Below are positions 18,698 to 27,141 of a stretch of DNA of 64,000 nt, piece by piece. Origin of the DNA: Bradyrhizobium diazoefficiens USDA 110 (GTDB lineage: Bacteria > Pseudomonadota > Alphaproteobacteria > Rhizobiales > Xanthobacteraceae); contig NC_004463.1 of assembly GCF_000011365.1 (NCBI RefSeq), positions 8,108,001 to 8,172,000 of the forward strand, read 5' to 3'. The notes beneath the pieces were generated by a model. The model ran no database searches. It was given only the letters and a program-made list of their open reading frames with translations, and was not told the origin of the DNA. How positions within the stretch are numbered: the stretch's first letter is position 1; the number at the start of each line of letters is the position of its first letter. A program made the position numbers and the translations under genes.

Positions 18698-19372
18698 CTA
18701 TTGAACAAGCTGGCCCGCGCGCCAGGCCATCTCCCAGAAGTCTGCCTCGAGTCGGGTGGCTTCCTTGAAGATCGCAATCAGCTCTGCCTCGCGGGCCGGC
18801 GTGGCGTAGAGATCGGCGAGATGCTCCATGTGCGCCCGCGCCTTGGCAGCGACCTCCTGGTACGGCGCGCCGGCGTACTCGGCGATCCAGACGCGATAGG
18901 CGTTCGTCGCGGCGTCCGCATCGGGTCGTGCGGCGAGCCGTGTGGCGATCTCCGCGTACCCGATCACGCAGGGGGCAAGCGCCACCTTGAGTGCCAGCAG
19001 ATCGCCGCGCATTCCCGCGTCGAGCACGTAGCGTGTATAGGCCAGCATCTCGGCCGCCGGAGGGGTCTGTTCAAGGTCTGTCGGGGACAGACCCCAATCG
19101 GCGCAGAGCTTCACATGCAGGTTCATCTCGACATCAAGGATGGCCGAAAGGCCGGCCGCTGCTTCACGCATGTCGGCAAGTCTGGGCGACTTGTAGACCG
19201 CGAGCGCGTAGGCGCGAGCAAACTCAATGAGGAACAGGTAGTCTTGAACGAGGTAGTGACGAAACGCCGCTTCGGGGAGCGAGCCGTCTGCCAATCCGTT
19301 CGTGAAGGGATGCTCGGTGTAGGCCCGCCACTCAACGGATGCTTCTGTCTTGAGACGCTCGAAGAAACTCAC
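18698..19372 (-). CDS. tenA: TenA-family aminopyrimidine aminohydrolase
   Basis: Thiamin salvage enzyme (thiaminase II family) that hydrolyses aminomethylpyrimidines. It has 224 residues. Residues known in Bacillus TenA fall at the same numbers: Asp44 (QDYLF), Tyr112 (AYTRY) and the nucleophile Cys135 (APCVIGY); a glutamate near 204 matches the second catalytic acid. The gene is complete. Codons 66-133 are copied, almost unchanged, 2 kb upstream at 21121-21321. No TPP riboswitch is visible in the 140 bases before the start. Confidence 0.92.
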   Translation of the reverse strand: MSFFERLKTEASVEWRAYTEHPFTNGLADGSLPEAAFRHYLVQDYLFLIEFARAYALAVYKSPRLADMREAAAGLSAILDVEMNLHVKLCADWGLSPTDLEQTPPAAEMLAYTRYVLDAGMRGDLLALKVALAPCVIGYAEIATRLAARPDADAATNAYRVWIAEYAGAPYQEVAAKARAHMEHLADLYATPAREAELIAIFKEATRLEADFWEMAWRAGQLVQ

Positions 19373-19517
19373 GATCTTTTTCGCCCGGCTTGCTTGTCCA
19401 TGAACGTCCTTGGCTCGCTACCGATAGCGCATTGCGAACCGAGGAGCTACGGTGACCGCGGACAAAACTGGCTTTGAGCAGCGTTGCGGATGGGGCACTC
19501 CCCGCGTCGAGAGTTTT

Positions 19518-19535
19518 GTGCACTGTCACCGTAAT
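19518..19535 (+). repeat. Palindrome arm A
   Basis: GTGCACTGTCACCGTAAT, the right arm of the 68-bp palindrome seen complete at 20474-20541. Here only this arm is present, and directly after it begins a phage gene fragment. Confidence 0.85.
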
Positions 19536-19843
19536 GCGATCCGGCCGAGATTTCGCCGCTGCCGGAGAACATTTCGGACCGCCAGTTCTTCCAGCAACTC
19601 GCGCTATCGAACATCATCACGACGGCCGAGGCGTTGGCAGCGGTCAAGACGGGCGACATCCCGGCGCCGCTAATGGCCATCGTGAGCGCGATGCCGGCCG
19701 ATCAGCAATTCAACGCCGAGATGCTGCTCTCAGGCGCCACGGTGTTTCAGCGCAGCCATCCAATGACGGCGGCGATCGGCGCGGCCTATGGCTCGAGCGA
19801 TGACCTGATCGACGCATTCTTTCGGGCCGCCGCGACGCTGTGA
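19535..19843 (+). pseudogene. 3' fragment of a phage-type gene
   Basis: An open frame of 102 residues with no start: an in-frame TAA belonging to palindrome arm A lies directly before it. The frame reads ...LPENISDRQFFQQL... to DDLIDAFFRAAATL. Its last third (ATVFQRSHPMTAAIGAAYG) recurs at 20375-20473. I recall similar small proteins in Bradyrhizobium prophage lysis/tail regions, but this is memory, not a search. The 5' end appears to have been lost at the palindrome boundary. Confidence 0.5.
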
Positions 19844-19871
19844 CCGGAGAAGATTGACGGGGAGGAGGCTC

Positions 19872-20123
19872 CTAGGGGGCGCTCGGCGGCGTGCAGCATC
19901 CCGGCGCGCAATAGTTTTCGGGGCGGCCTTCGGCGCGGCCCTTCCAATATATCGCGCTGCACTCGGCAATTCTGAGATTGGCGTTCGACGAGTAGAGCTT
20001 TTCGCCGAGTTTGAGGCAGACGGCGAAGGCGAGCAGGCAGATCACGAAGAGTGTGACAATGCGCCAGTCGTTATCGCTGTCGCCGGAATGATGCTGCTGT
20101 TTCTGGTCAATGCAATTTGACAT
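19872..20123 (-). CDS. Small membrane protein, 83 aa, probably phage-derived
   Basis: One hydrophobic helix at residues about 20-37 (WRIVTLFVICLLAFAVCLKL) followed by a mature part with five cysteines and the tail APGCCTPPSAP. The topology (short N-terminus, one span, soluble tail) resembles spanin or lysis-accessory proteins. GGAAG lies about ten bases before the ATG at 20123. It lies between two phage gene fragments but on the opposite strand, and both ends are intact. Function inferred only from context. Confidence 0.5.
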   Translation of the reverse strand: MSNCIDQKQQHHSGDSDNDWRIVTLFVICLLAFAVCLKLGEKLYSSNANLRIAECSAIYWKGRAEGRPENYCAPGCCTPPSAP

Positions 20124-20270
20124 CGGCAATGTTCTTCCAAAATCGTCAATGTTTTTCCAAATGCGAGAGAAAATTCTGGCACCTAACCAGTGATTGTGTC
20201 AACCGGAGGCTGTGCGCGGTTTTGCAGTGCGTTAACAACTCCTGATCGGGCCTTATGCCCGGAGTCCAAT

Positions 20271-20299
20271 GAAAGGCCGCCCCTATCGGGCGGCCTTTC
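20271..20299. terminator. Perfect 12-bp hairpin
   Basis: GAAAGGCCGCCC / GGGCGGCCTTTC with a five-base loop, 22 bases before the chimeric frame at 20321. It could terminate the transcript arriving from upstream phage remains. Confidence 0.5.
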
Positions 20300-20320
20300 G
20301 CATTCGAGAGGGGGAAATCC

Positions 20321-20494
20321 ATGTTTTCGAGGGATGTGCTCGACGCGCTGGTCGCGGCCGCAAATGCCAACGCCACGGTGTTTCAGCGCAGCCATCCAAT
20401 GACGGCGGCAATCGGCGCCGCTTACGGCTGGAGCGATGCCCAGATCGACGCCTTCTTCCGGACCGCGGCGCGAATTACGGTGACAGTGCACTAA
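20321..20494 (+). pseudogene. Chimeric 57-codon frame built from two phage genes
   Basis: GAGAGGGGG precedes the ATG, so this is a real gene start. The first 17 residues (MFSRDVLDALVAAANAN) resemble the start of phage N-acetylmuramidases. The rest (ATVFQRSHPMTAAIGAAYGW...) is the C-terminus of the gene fragment at 19535. The last codons and the stop (ITVTVH, TAA) come from the palindrome at 20474. It is best read as a deletion fusion that a palindrome insertion then truncated. Confidence 0.5.
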
Positions 20495-20541
20495 ACTGAA
20501 GTCGCCTGATGTCGTGCAGTTTCGTGCACTGTCACCGTAAT
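20474..20541. repeat. Complete 68-bp palindrome (copy B)
   Basis: Left arm ATTACGGTGACAGTGCAC (20474-20491) and right arm GTGCACTGTCACCGTAAT (20524-20541) are perfect 18-base inverted repeats. Inside them AAACTG (20493-20498) and CAGTTT (20517-20522) also pair. The unit can form one long hairpin. Partial copies lie at 19518, 21066 and 21322. No transposase is present; it looks like a MITE or REP-type element. Confidence 0.85.
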
Positions 20542-21065
20542 GGCATGAAAGGCGCGGCCGATCTCCATACCCAGGTGCAAGAACCTCGGCTGGCCGACCT
20601 TCCCCAAGGGGCCGTTTTTCTTTGCGCATATCTGGCCACACGCAAAAAACCGCCAAGGTCTCCCTCGACGGCTCGTGCCGTTGCATTTGAGTAGAGGTAC
20701 TGCGTCGAGCGGTGCTCGAACGCAGCCCGTGCTTGCTCTTATTTGGACGCACACGACCTTCAATGAGGCCGGTGGGTGCGTTGCCACTGTGTCGGGCCAA
20801 CGATCCCCGATCCTTATCACATGTGACTGGCGGCGACGCTCTTCAAGCCAGCACTGCTGTCCCGTTCGATGAAATGGCAAAAGCAGATTTTCCAATTAAG
20901 TCGCTGCGCTCCAGCCCGCTGCACGGGAGCCAGAGGCGAGAGGTCGGTAGCCAGTTGAGAGGATATTGGTAGCAGTGGAGAGCCCCGTCCCTGAGAATCG
21001 AGGCGTAGTCAACCTCACTCAGGAAGGAGCTCGGCGCCAAGCTCACTGACCGGTGGCCGCCGGCA
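20542..21065. other. Gene-free block between two palindromes
   Basis: About 520 bases bounded by palindrome copies B and C. Open frames exist on both strands (for example ATG 20545 to TAG 20694), but none has a ribosome binding site or a recognisable motif. It may be another captured fragment whose source lies outside the window. Confidence 0.4.
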
Positions 21066-21119
21066 GCACTAAACCGAAGTCGCCTGATCTCGTGGAGTTT
21101 CGTGCACTGTCACCGTAAT
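21066..21119. repeat. Palindrome copy C, left arm truncated
   Basis: Matches copy B from GCACTAAAC to the end with three or four differences. The right arm GTGCACTGTCACCGTAAT (21102-21119) is perfect; the first 13 bases of the left arm are missing. Confidence 0.8.
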
Positions 21120-21120
21120 T

Positions 21121-21321
21121 CAAGCGCCACCTTGAGTGCCAGCAGATCGCCGCGCATTCCCGCGTCGAGCACGTAGCGTGTATAGGCCAGCATCTCGGCC
21201 GCCGGAGGGGTCTGTTCAAGGTCTGTCGGGGACAGACCCCAATCGACGCAGAGCTTCACATGCAGGTTCATCTCGACATCAAGGATGGCCGAAAGGCCGG
21301 CCGCTGCTTCACGCATGTCGG
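21121..21321 (-). pseudogene. Duplicated internal fragment of tenA
   Basis: A 201-base copy of 18976-19176 (tenA codons 66-133) with one difference by eye (position 21246, A for G). It is in the same orientation as the intact gene, has neither start nor stop of its own, and is bounded exactly by palindrome arms on both sides (21102-21119 and 21322-21339). The near identity means a recent event. Confidence 0.9.
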
Positions 21322-21339
21322 AATACGGTGACAGTGCAC
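21322..21339 (+). repeat. Palindrome arm D
   Basis: AATACGGTGACAGTGCAC, the left arm of the palindrome with one mismatch, directly after the tenA fragment. No right arm follows. Confidence 0.8.
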
Positions 21340-21496
21340 TTAATCGATAACGACAATTCTTTTCCGACTGTGTCGCGGCTCGACCAATGCTTACTCAGCT
21401 GCATGAGCAGTACTTTTGCGGCCGCAAGCACTTCACGTTCGGGGATTCGCCCATGATATCCGCCAAGGGGCCGCCACCGAGATACCGGCGCAATGA

Positions 21497-21934
21497 TTAG
21501 GTGTCTGGTGCGACACGCGCGCGCGAGAACCACGCGCGGGCGTCGCTACGAAAGAGCAGCACCACGGCGACCACCAACAATAGATATCCGGTGTGAAAGA
21601 GGATTGCCGCGACAGCGTTGAACCGGAAACGTTCGTCGAAATCGATGATGACGCTCGGAATTCCGATAATGACCATGACGAGACTGATCCAGCGAGCCCA
21701 ATTCTGTCGCTTTCGCGCAATCAGCCAAATCCACAACGACTGCCCCGCGATGGAGCAGACGAACATGATCGGATAGCCGATCGGATACAGATTGTAGTAC
21801 TTGGCAAGGCTGACGGGATTCGCAGCAGCCGACCCCAAGCCCGTGACGAGCGCCGCACCAGCCAGACGCTCGTACCAAATGACACTATCCGGACGGCTTG
21901 CGGCCCCCACTTTCTCCGAAGCTCCACCAGCCAT
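21497..21934 (-). CDS. Four-helix integral membrane protein, 145 aa
   Basis: Hydrophobic segments at residues about 24-40, 52-72, 80-98 and 106-127 (for example IGYPIMFVCSIAGQSLWIWL and LISLVMVIIGIPSVIIDF-like segments), with a charged C-terminal tail. No transport or enzyme motif was recognised. The ATG at 21934 gives MAGGASEK; an internal start is possible. It stands alone between the fragment array and tRNA-His. Confidence 0.65.
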   Translation of the reverse strand: MAGGASEKVGAASRPDSVIWYERLAGAALVTGLGSAAANPVSLAKYYNLYPIGYPIMFVCSIAGQSLWIWLIARKRQNWARWISLVMVIIGIPSVIIDFDERFRFNAVAAILFHTGYLLLVVAVVLLFRSDARAWFSRARVAPDT

Positions 21935-22111
21935 TCACCACCCCGACGCGACCGACGAGCCTCGGCCTAATCGGAAGACGATAGCGCACCCAACCGCAAC
22001 CGGAGAAGCCGGTTGAGACACATGGTATATTCAATCTCTGATCAAGGTGGCTTGGCTGCAACAGCTTGAGTACGGATCTATTCAACAAGCTGCTGGCTGA
22101 TCCGGGAGGAC

Positions 22112-22188
22112 TGGTACAGTTGGGTGGGCTCGAACCACCGACCTCCTGTTCCACAGACAGGCGCTCTAACCAACTGAGCTACAACTGC
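22112..22188 (-). tRNA. tRNA-His (GTG)
   Basis: A 77-base standard cloverleaf with encoded CCA. The anticodon loop CTGTGGA gives anticodon GTG inside stem CCTGT/ACAGG, and the T arm is GGTGG-TTCGAGC-CCACC. The discriminator is A73, and the base before position 1 is T, not G. Lack of the encoded G-1 and the A73 discriminator fit the special tRNA-His/HisRS pair known in one large group of alphaproteobacteria. Confidence 0.95.
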
Positions 22189-22331
22189 ATCCTTGCGAGC
22201 CGCCCCTGGGGCTACCTGAAAAGGCCGGTCACCGAGGGGGGCTGGACGGGGCGGAAACTAGGTGCAACGGCCGTTTTTGGCAAGGCCGCAAACGGGCGGA
22301 ATCCACCCTCAAACGACGTTATTTCCAAAGG

Positions 22332-22358
22332 AAAACCCGGGCCTGGGCCCGGGTTTCT
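22332..22358 (-). terminator. Terminator of the phasin gene
   Basis: AAACCCGGGCC / GGCCCGGGTTT. Read on the minus strand it is followed by TTTTCCTTT. It is about 95 bases after the phasin stop. Confidence 0.7.
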
Positions 22359-22453
22359 TGTTATTTGGGCATGATCCCATCGGAAAACCGCTGTGCACTT
22401 CGCGCGCGGCCCTTCGGGTCCGGATCAGGCCCTGATCAAACCGGCCCCGTCGC

Positions 22454-22888
22454 TCAGGCGGCGGGCGGGTAGAGCTTCGAGGCGCTGGCCTTGATCGGCT
22501 CGGCGGCGGCGGTGGCGGCGCGCTGGGCGATCTCGGCGAGCTCCTTGGCCTGGGCCTGGAAGGTCTCGAGCTGCTTTTTGCCATGGCTGCTCCACAGCGC
22601 GAACGCATCCGACGGCGACTTCACGCCGAGCAGCTCCTGGGTGAAGTCCAGATGGGCGGTCGTATTGGCCTTCATGAACTCCATCAGCTTGGCGGTGTAC
22701 TCGTTCGCGCCCTTGCTGGCGGACGAGAACACGGCCTCAATGGTGCCGTTATGGCTTTCGGCCGCGTCCTTGAACTTGGCGTAGCTCTCGCGCGCCTGCG
22801 AAACGCCCTTTTCGGCGAACGCACGCACCTGCTCCGGCACCTCGAACGGGATGATGGAGGCGGAGAATGGATCAGTCGCACCTGTCAT
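22454..22888 (-). CDS. Phasin (PHB granule-associated protein)
   Basis: A 144-residue, almost fully helical, amphipathic protein of the phasin_2 type. PFEVPEQVRAFAEKGVSQARESYAKFKDAAE is the family's typical N-terminal part, and FMKANTTAHLDFTQELLGVKSPSDAFALWSSHGKKQLETFQAQAKEL the central signature. Phasins coat polyhydroxybutyrate granules. ATG 22888 is followed by MTGATDPF. It stands alone with its own terminator. Confidence 0.9.
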   Translation of the reverse strand: MTGATDPFSASIIPFEVPEQVRAFAEKGVSQARESYAKFKDAAESHNGTIEAVFSSASKGANEYTAKLMEFMKANTTAHLDFTQELLGVKSPSDAFALWSSHGKKQLETFQAQAKELAEIAQRAATAAAEPIKASASKLYPPAA

Positions 22889-23489
22889 TGTTGTCCCTCA
22901 CGATCATGGAAAATGGAGTGAGCCTTCTGGCGCGCCCGCCGGCCAACCGGGGCCATCTGTTGGCGGGTACGAAGACTGGATACGCGTAACGAAAAAGATG
23001 GCTCGTCCAACGCCCAGCAGTATCCCTGCGTAACATGTCAACATTGTGCAGCGCAACGCGATCCGGGGTGCGCGGGGAAAATTTAATCCCGGAGAGGATG
23101 AGGTTCCGGGGTACGGGAACCCGTGGTTGAGGTGTACTTCGTCATTCCGGGGCCCGACCGAAGCGAGGGAGCCATGATGCGCAATTGCGCATCTGAGAAT
23201 CCATCGGGCTACCGGAGATCGCAGGGAATTGGATTCCGGGCTCGCGCCAAGTGGCGCGCCCCGGAATGACATCCCCCGGAGGGGCTCGCGTGCTTCGGCC
23301 GGGCCACACCCATGCAGCGCGCGAATCCTGCGGATGCAGCGTCTGCGCGGCTTGCGGGGGCGGCCGGATTAAGGTTATCGCGGCTTTAGGGCTTCCCCCG
23401 TAGGCTGGGGCCGTGGACCTGCCCGCGCCCGCGCGCGATACTAACCCTTTCTTAAGGCTGTCATTCCCGGCAGCCCTAAGGCCAGAGGC
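22889..23489. other. Gene-free stretch, about 600 bases
   Basis: Holds the divergent promoters of the phasin and kinase genes and the repeat at 23141-23270. No other gene or RNA was seen. Confidence 0.5.
23141..23270. repeat. REP-like repeat 'GTCATTCCGGGG...CCCCGGAATGAC'
   Basis: Outer arms GTCATTCCGGGGC and GCCCCGGAATGAC, with inner GCGCAATTGCGC palindrome and a GGATTCCGGGCTCGCGCC block. Copies are at 15571, 30285, 53801 and 63848. Confidence 0.85.
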
Positions 23490-26400
23490 GTGACAGCGAG
23501 ACCAAAAGCCGGTTGGATGAGTCATTCGGATTTCCAGTTGCGAGGCGTGGGCGATCCCCGGCTGGCCGTGCATGCGACCTCCCCGCTGCCCGCGTGGCTC
23601 TGGTCGGTCGACGGCGCGCGCGTGCTGTGGGCCAATCCGGTCGGCGCAAAATTCTTCGGCGCGGCGCATGCCGCAGTGCTGGCGGAAAAGACGTTCGGCC
23701 CGGCCGACAGCCATCGCCGCCAGGTCGCCCGGCTCGCCCGGCAGCTGCCGGCGAGCGGCACGGTGCGGCTCGAACGTCTGCGCGGCTTCGGCGCCCGGCT
23801 CGGAACGCTGATGACCTGCGCCTGCACGCGGCTGACCTTCGCCGATGGCGGCCAGGCCGTGCTCGTCACCGCGATGGAGCCATCGGTGCGCACCATGCCG
23901 CTGATCGAGCGCCTGCATCGCCTCGTCGCGGGCGCCAAAATGCCGATGGCGGCGTTCGCGCCCGACGGAATGTTCGTCGGCGCCAGCGAAGCCGCCCGCG
24001 CCCTGCTCGGCTTCCGCGATCTCGGCGAAGCCGGGCTCGAACGGGCCCGCGGCGATGCGCTTCGCAACGGCCGCGCCGAGACGCCGATCGGCATCGGCCA
24101 GATGGTGCTGCAACGGGTCGGCCTCGGTGGCGATGTCGGCCTGGTCGCGCTGATCGAGCCGGCCGCCGCGCAGACGGCAGCGGCGAGCGATGCCGCCCCG
24201 GCCGCATCCGCGCCGGAGAGCACGCCTGACGTCACGCCCGCGGCGCCGGCTCAATCCACGCCGCAAGCCGCCGAGGCGCCGAACGAGGCGCCGCCGTCGA
24301 ACGAGGCGCCGGCCGCTATCGCGCTGTTCGACGCCTTCGCCGAGCCGGCCGAAACGCCCGCGCCTACCGGGACGATCGCGTCCGAGCCGCCGGTGAGCGA
24401 GGCGGCGCCGGAGATCGCAACGGTCCAGGAGACTGTCGAAGAAGCCGTCGACGACACGGCCGAAGAGACGGCCCAGGAATCGGCTGAAGAGCCGGCTGAC
24501 GCGCCGAAAACTCCGGTTGAAAACCATTCCTCAGCCATTGTGTCGCCGCAGGCCGCCCCGATCACTACCGGCATGGTCGAGCCGCCGTCGGGTCCCACGG
24601 AGATGCCCGCGCCGCATCAGCATCCGCTGCGCTTCCTCTGGCAGATGGATACAGAGGGCCGCTTTGTGCTGGCGTCCTGCGAGTTCATCCGCCTGATGGG
24701 CGCGCACACGGCCGCCGGCTTCGGCCGTCCCTGGCGCGAGATCGCCGCGGAATTCTCGCTCGACCCGGAGGGGCGCGTGGCGCAGGCGCTGGCCAGCCAC
24801 GACACCTGGGCCGGGATCACCGTGAACTGGCCGGCCGATGGCGGCGAGCATCTGCCGGTCGAGCTCGCGGGCCTGCCGGTCTACGACCACGCGCGCAATT
24901 TCGCCGGCTTCAAGGGCTTTGGCGTCTGCCGCGATCTCGACGGCCTCAACCGGCTCGATGCGCTCCGGCGCTTCGAGCTGCTCGCCGAACCGCCGGCGCA
25001 GCACGGCCTGTCCGCCGACATCGTCGAGCCCGATCCGGAGCCCGTGGCAGAGGCGCCGCCTCCGCCGGCCGAGCCGCCCGCACCTGAGCCCGAGCCTACA
25101 CCCGAACCTGAACTGCCCGACCCCGCCCTCGACGCGAATTCACATCCAACCGATCCGGAAACGCCAGTGGAAACGCCTCCCAACGTCGTGCCGTTCCGCC
25201 CGCCCAGCGATACCAGATCACCTGGTGATCAGAGATCGCCGACGCTGACGCCGATCGAGAACAGCGCGTTCAACGAGCTCGCCCGGCAATTGTCCGAGCG
25301 CCTCGAACGCGAGCGTGAGACGATCGCCACCGCGACGACCGAACCGCCGGCGGAGAGCACGCCCGAACCGCTGATCGAGGCGCCGCACGCGCCGGCCGAA
25401 TGGCTGACCGAGCCGGCGCCGCCGGCGCGCGGCCACAGCATGCGCGACCGCGCGCTGCTCGACCTCTTGCCGACCGGCATCCTGATCTATCGGCTCGACC
25501 GCCTGCTCTACGCCAACCCGGCGTTCCTCGCGCGCATGGGCCATGCCAGCGTGAGCGCGCTGGAGAATGCCGGCGGCCTCGATGCTCTCTATGTCGAGCC
25601 GGGCGTATCGCCCGCCAGCAGCACCTCGCAAGGCGGCACGCCGGTCACGATCAGCGCGACGCTTCCCAACGGCGAAGAGCCGCTTCCGACCACCGAGGCG
25701 CATCTGCACACGATCGACTGGGACGGCGAGAGCGCGCATGCGCTGGTCTGCGCGCTGCCGGCTGCTGCGCCTGTCGTTACTGCGCCCGCCGTTGCCGAGC
25801 CTGTCGCCGCGCTGTCCGTTGCCGCCGAGCCAGTCGTCACCGAGCCACTTGTCGCGGAGTCTTTCCCCTACGCGTCCGAGCTCGAGTCCCAGGCCGGCGA
25901 TGCCGACGCCGAGGATCTCGCCGCGATCCTCGACACCACGGCCGAGGGCATCGTGATGTTCGATGCGGAAGGCAACATCCTCGTCTGCAACCGCAGCGCC
26001 GAAGCGCTGTTCGGCTACGACGGCGAAGCGCTGCTCGAGCAGAACCTGGTGTCGCTGTTCGCGCCGGAGAGCCAGCAGATCGTCGCCGACTATCTCGAAA
26101 GCCTGAAGAGCCAGGACATTTCCAGCCTGCTCGATCACGGCCGCGAGGTGCTGGGGCGCGAGAAGAAGGGCGGCGTCATCCCGCTCGCCATGATCATGGG
26201 CCGCACAAGGCCCGACGGCCCGAACTTCTTCGCCGTGTTCCGCGACCTCTCCCAGAGCAAGAAGGGCGAGAGCGAGCTGACGCAGGCCCGCCGTCTCGTC
26301 GACGGCGCGGCGAATGCCAAGGCCGACATGCTGGCGCGGATCAGCCACGAGATCCGCACGCCGCTCAACGCCATCATCGGCTTTGCCGAGGTGATGATCT

Positions 26401-27005
26401 CCGAACGCTTCGGCACGCTCGGCAACGAGCGCTACGGCGAATACATGAAGGACATCCGCGCCTCCGGCGAGCGCGTCATCGCGATCATCGACGATTTGCT
26501 GGAGCTGTCGCGGATCGAGACCGGCAAGCTCGACCTCAACTTCGCCAACCTCAACCTCAACGACCTGGTCGAGGCCTGCGTCGTGGTGATGCAGCCGCAG
26601 GCCAACCGCGAGCGCATCATCATCCGCACCTCGCTCGGCCATGCGCTGCCGCAGGTGAGCGTGGACGCGCGCGCGATGCGGCAGATCACCATGAACCTGA
26701 TCTCGAACTCGATCCGGCTCGCCAGCGCCGGCGGCCAGGTGATCGTCTCGACCGCGCTCAACGATCGCGGCGAGGTCGCGCTTCGCATCCGCGACACCGG
26801 CCACGGCCTTAGCGAGCGCGAGGTCGCGGCCGCGATGGAGCCGTTCCGCACCCCGCCGCCGGGCGATGCCGAGGACAATTCGGCGCTGAGCCTGTCGCTG
26901 ACCAAAGCGCTGGTCGAAGCCAACCGCGCCCGGTTCAACATCAAGAGCGCAGGCCACGGCACGCTGATCGAAGTGGTGTTCGCGCCCGCGCTGGCGCGGG
27001 CTTGA
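23490..27005 (+). CDS. Large PAS-domain sensor histidine kinase (PdhS/PleC-like)
   Basis: 1171 residues, no clear membrane helix. The N-terminal region (1-220) is a degenerate sensory domain. Two Pro/Ala/Glu-rich linkers lie at about 220-370 and 510-640. A PAS domain lies at about 810-930 (ILDTTAEGIVMFDAEGNILVC). The H box ARISHEIRTPLNAIIGFAEVM has His953, and the N box is MNLISNSIRLAS and G1 is RIRDTGHGLSE. The G2 region reads AEDNSALSLSLTKALVEANRA: the usual GTGLGL glycines are gone, so ATP binding may be weak. The kinase core most resembles PdhS/DivJ/PleC cell-cycle kinases. The GTG at 23490 is used; ATG 23517 is possible. Confidence 0.82.
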   Translation: MTARPKAGWMSHSDFQLRGVGDPRLAVHATSPLPAWLWSVDGARVLWANPVGAKFFGAAHAAVLAEKTFGPADSHRRQVARLARQLPASGTVRLERLRGFGARLGTLMTCACTRLTFADGGQAVLVTAMEPSVRTMPLIERLHRLVAGAKMPMAAFAPDGMFVGASEAARALLGFRDLGEAGLERARGDALRNGRAETPIGIGQMVLQRVGLGGDVGLVALIEPAAAQTAAASDAAPAASAPESTPDVTPAAPAQSTPQAAEAPNEAPPSNEAPAAIALFDAFAEPAETPAPTGTIASEPPVSEAAPEIATVQETVEEAVDDTAEETAQESAEEPADAPKTPVENHSSAIVSPQAAPITTGMVEPPSGPTEMPAPHQHPLRFLWQMDTEGRFVLASCEFIRLMGAHTAAGFGRPWREIAAEFSLDPEGRVAQALASHDTWAGITVNWPADGGEHLPVELAGLPVYDHARNFAGFKGFGVCRDLDGLNRLDALRRFELLAEPPAQHGLSADIVEPDPEPVAEAPPPPAEPPAPEPEPTPEPELPDPALDANSHPTDPETPVETPPNVVPFRPPSDTRSPGDQRSPTLTPIENSAFNELARQLSERLERERETIATATTEPPAESTPEPLIEAPHAPAEWLTEPAPPARGHSMRDRALLDLLPTGILIYRLDRLLYANPAFLARMGHASVSALENAGGLDALYVEPGVSPASSTSQGGTPVTISATLPNGEEPLPTTEAHLHTIDWDGESAHALVCALPAAAPVVTAPAVAEPVAALSVAAEPVVTEPLVAESFPYASELESQAGDADAEDLAAILDTTAEGIVMFDAEGNILVCNRSAEALFGYDGEALLEQNLVSLFAPESQQIVADYLESLKSQDISSLLDHGREVLGREKKGGVIPLAMIMGRTRPDGPNFFAVFRDLSQSKKGESELTQARRLVDGAANAKADMLARISHEIRTPLNAIIGFAEVMISERFGTLGNERYGEYMKDIRASGERVIAIIDDLLELSRIETGKLDLNFANLNLNDLVEACVVVMQPQANRERIIIRTSLGHALPQVSVDARAMRQITMNLISNSIRLASAGGQVIVSTALNDRGEVALRIRDTGHGLSEREVAAAMEPFRTPPPGDAEDNSALSLSLTKALVEANRARFNIKSAGHGTLIEVVFAPALARA

Positions 27006-27141
27006 GGCTCGGCGAAATCAAACCTGGTCGACTGGGCGAGGACCACCTCTCCCCAGCGGGGAGGTGGCGCGAGCCCGCGGTTCGACCGATCGAACCAAGC
27101 GCGAAGGCTCACGCCGCGCGCACGGTGGCGCTGCGAGGCGC

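Noticed and set aside
19373..19517. TPP riboswitch upstream of tenA
   Set aside because: No CTGAGA-type thi-box or P3 stem could be found on the minus strand in the 140 bases before the start.
20491..20895. 134-codon minus-strand gene across the palindrome
   Set aside because: No ribosome binding site or domain; its end uses codons from the palindrome arm, and the composition is not protein-like.
19518..21339. Integron-like cassette array (palindromes as attC sites)
   Set aside because: No integrase is nearby, the palindromes lack the GTTRRRY/RYYYAAC core sites, and the cargo consists of gene fragments, not complete cassettes.
19518..21339. CRISPR array
   Set aside because: Only four repeat copies, some partial, with spacers of 200 to over 900 bases and no cas genes.
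21309..21533. 74-codon minus-strand frame next to the tenA fragment
   Set aside because: It reads through palindrome arm D into the tenA copy in the wrong frame; no homology or start signal supports it.
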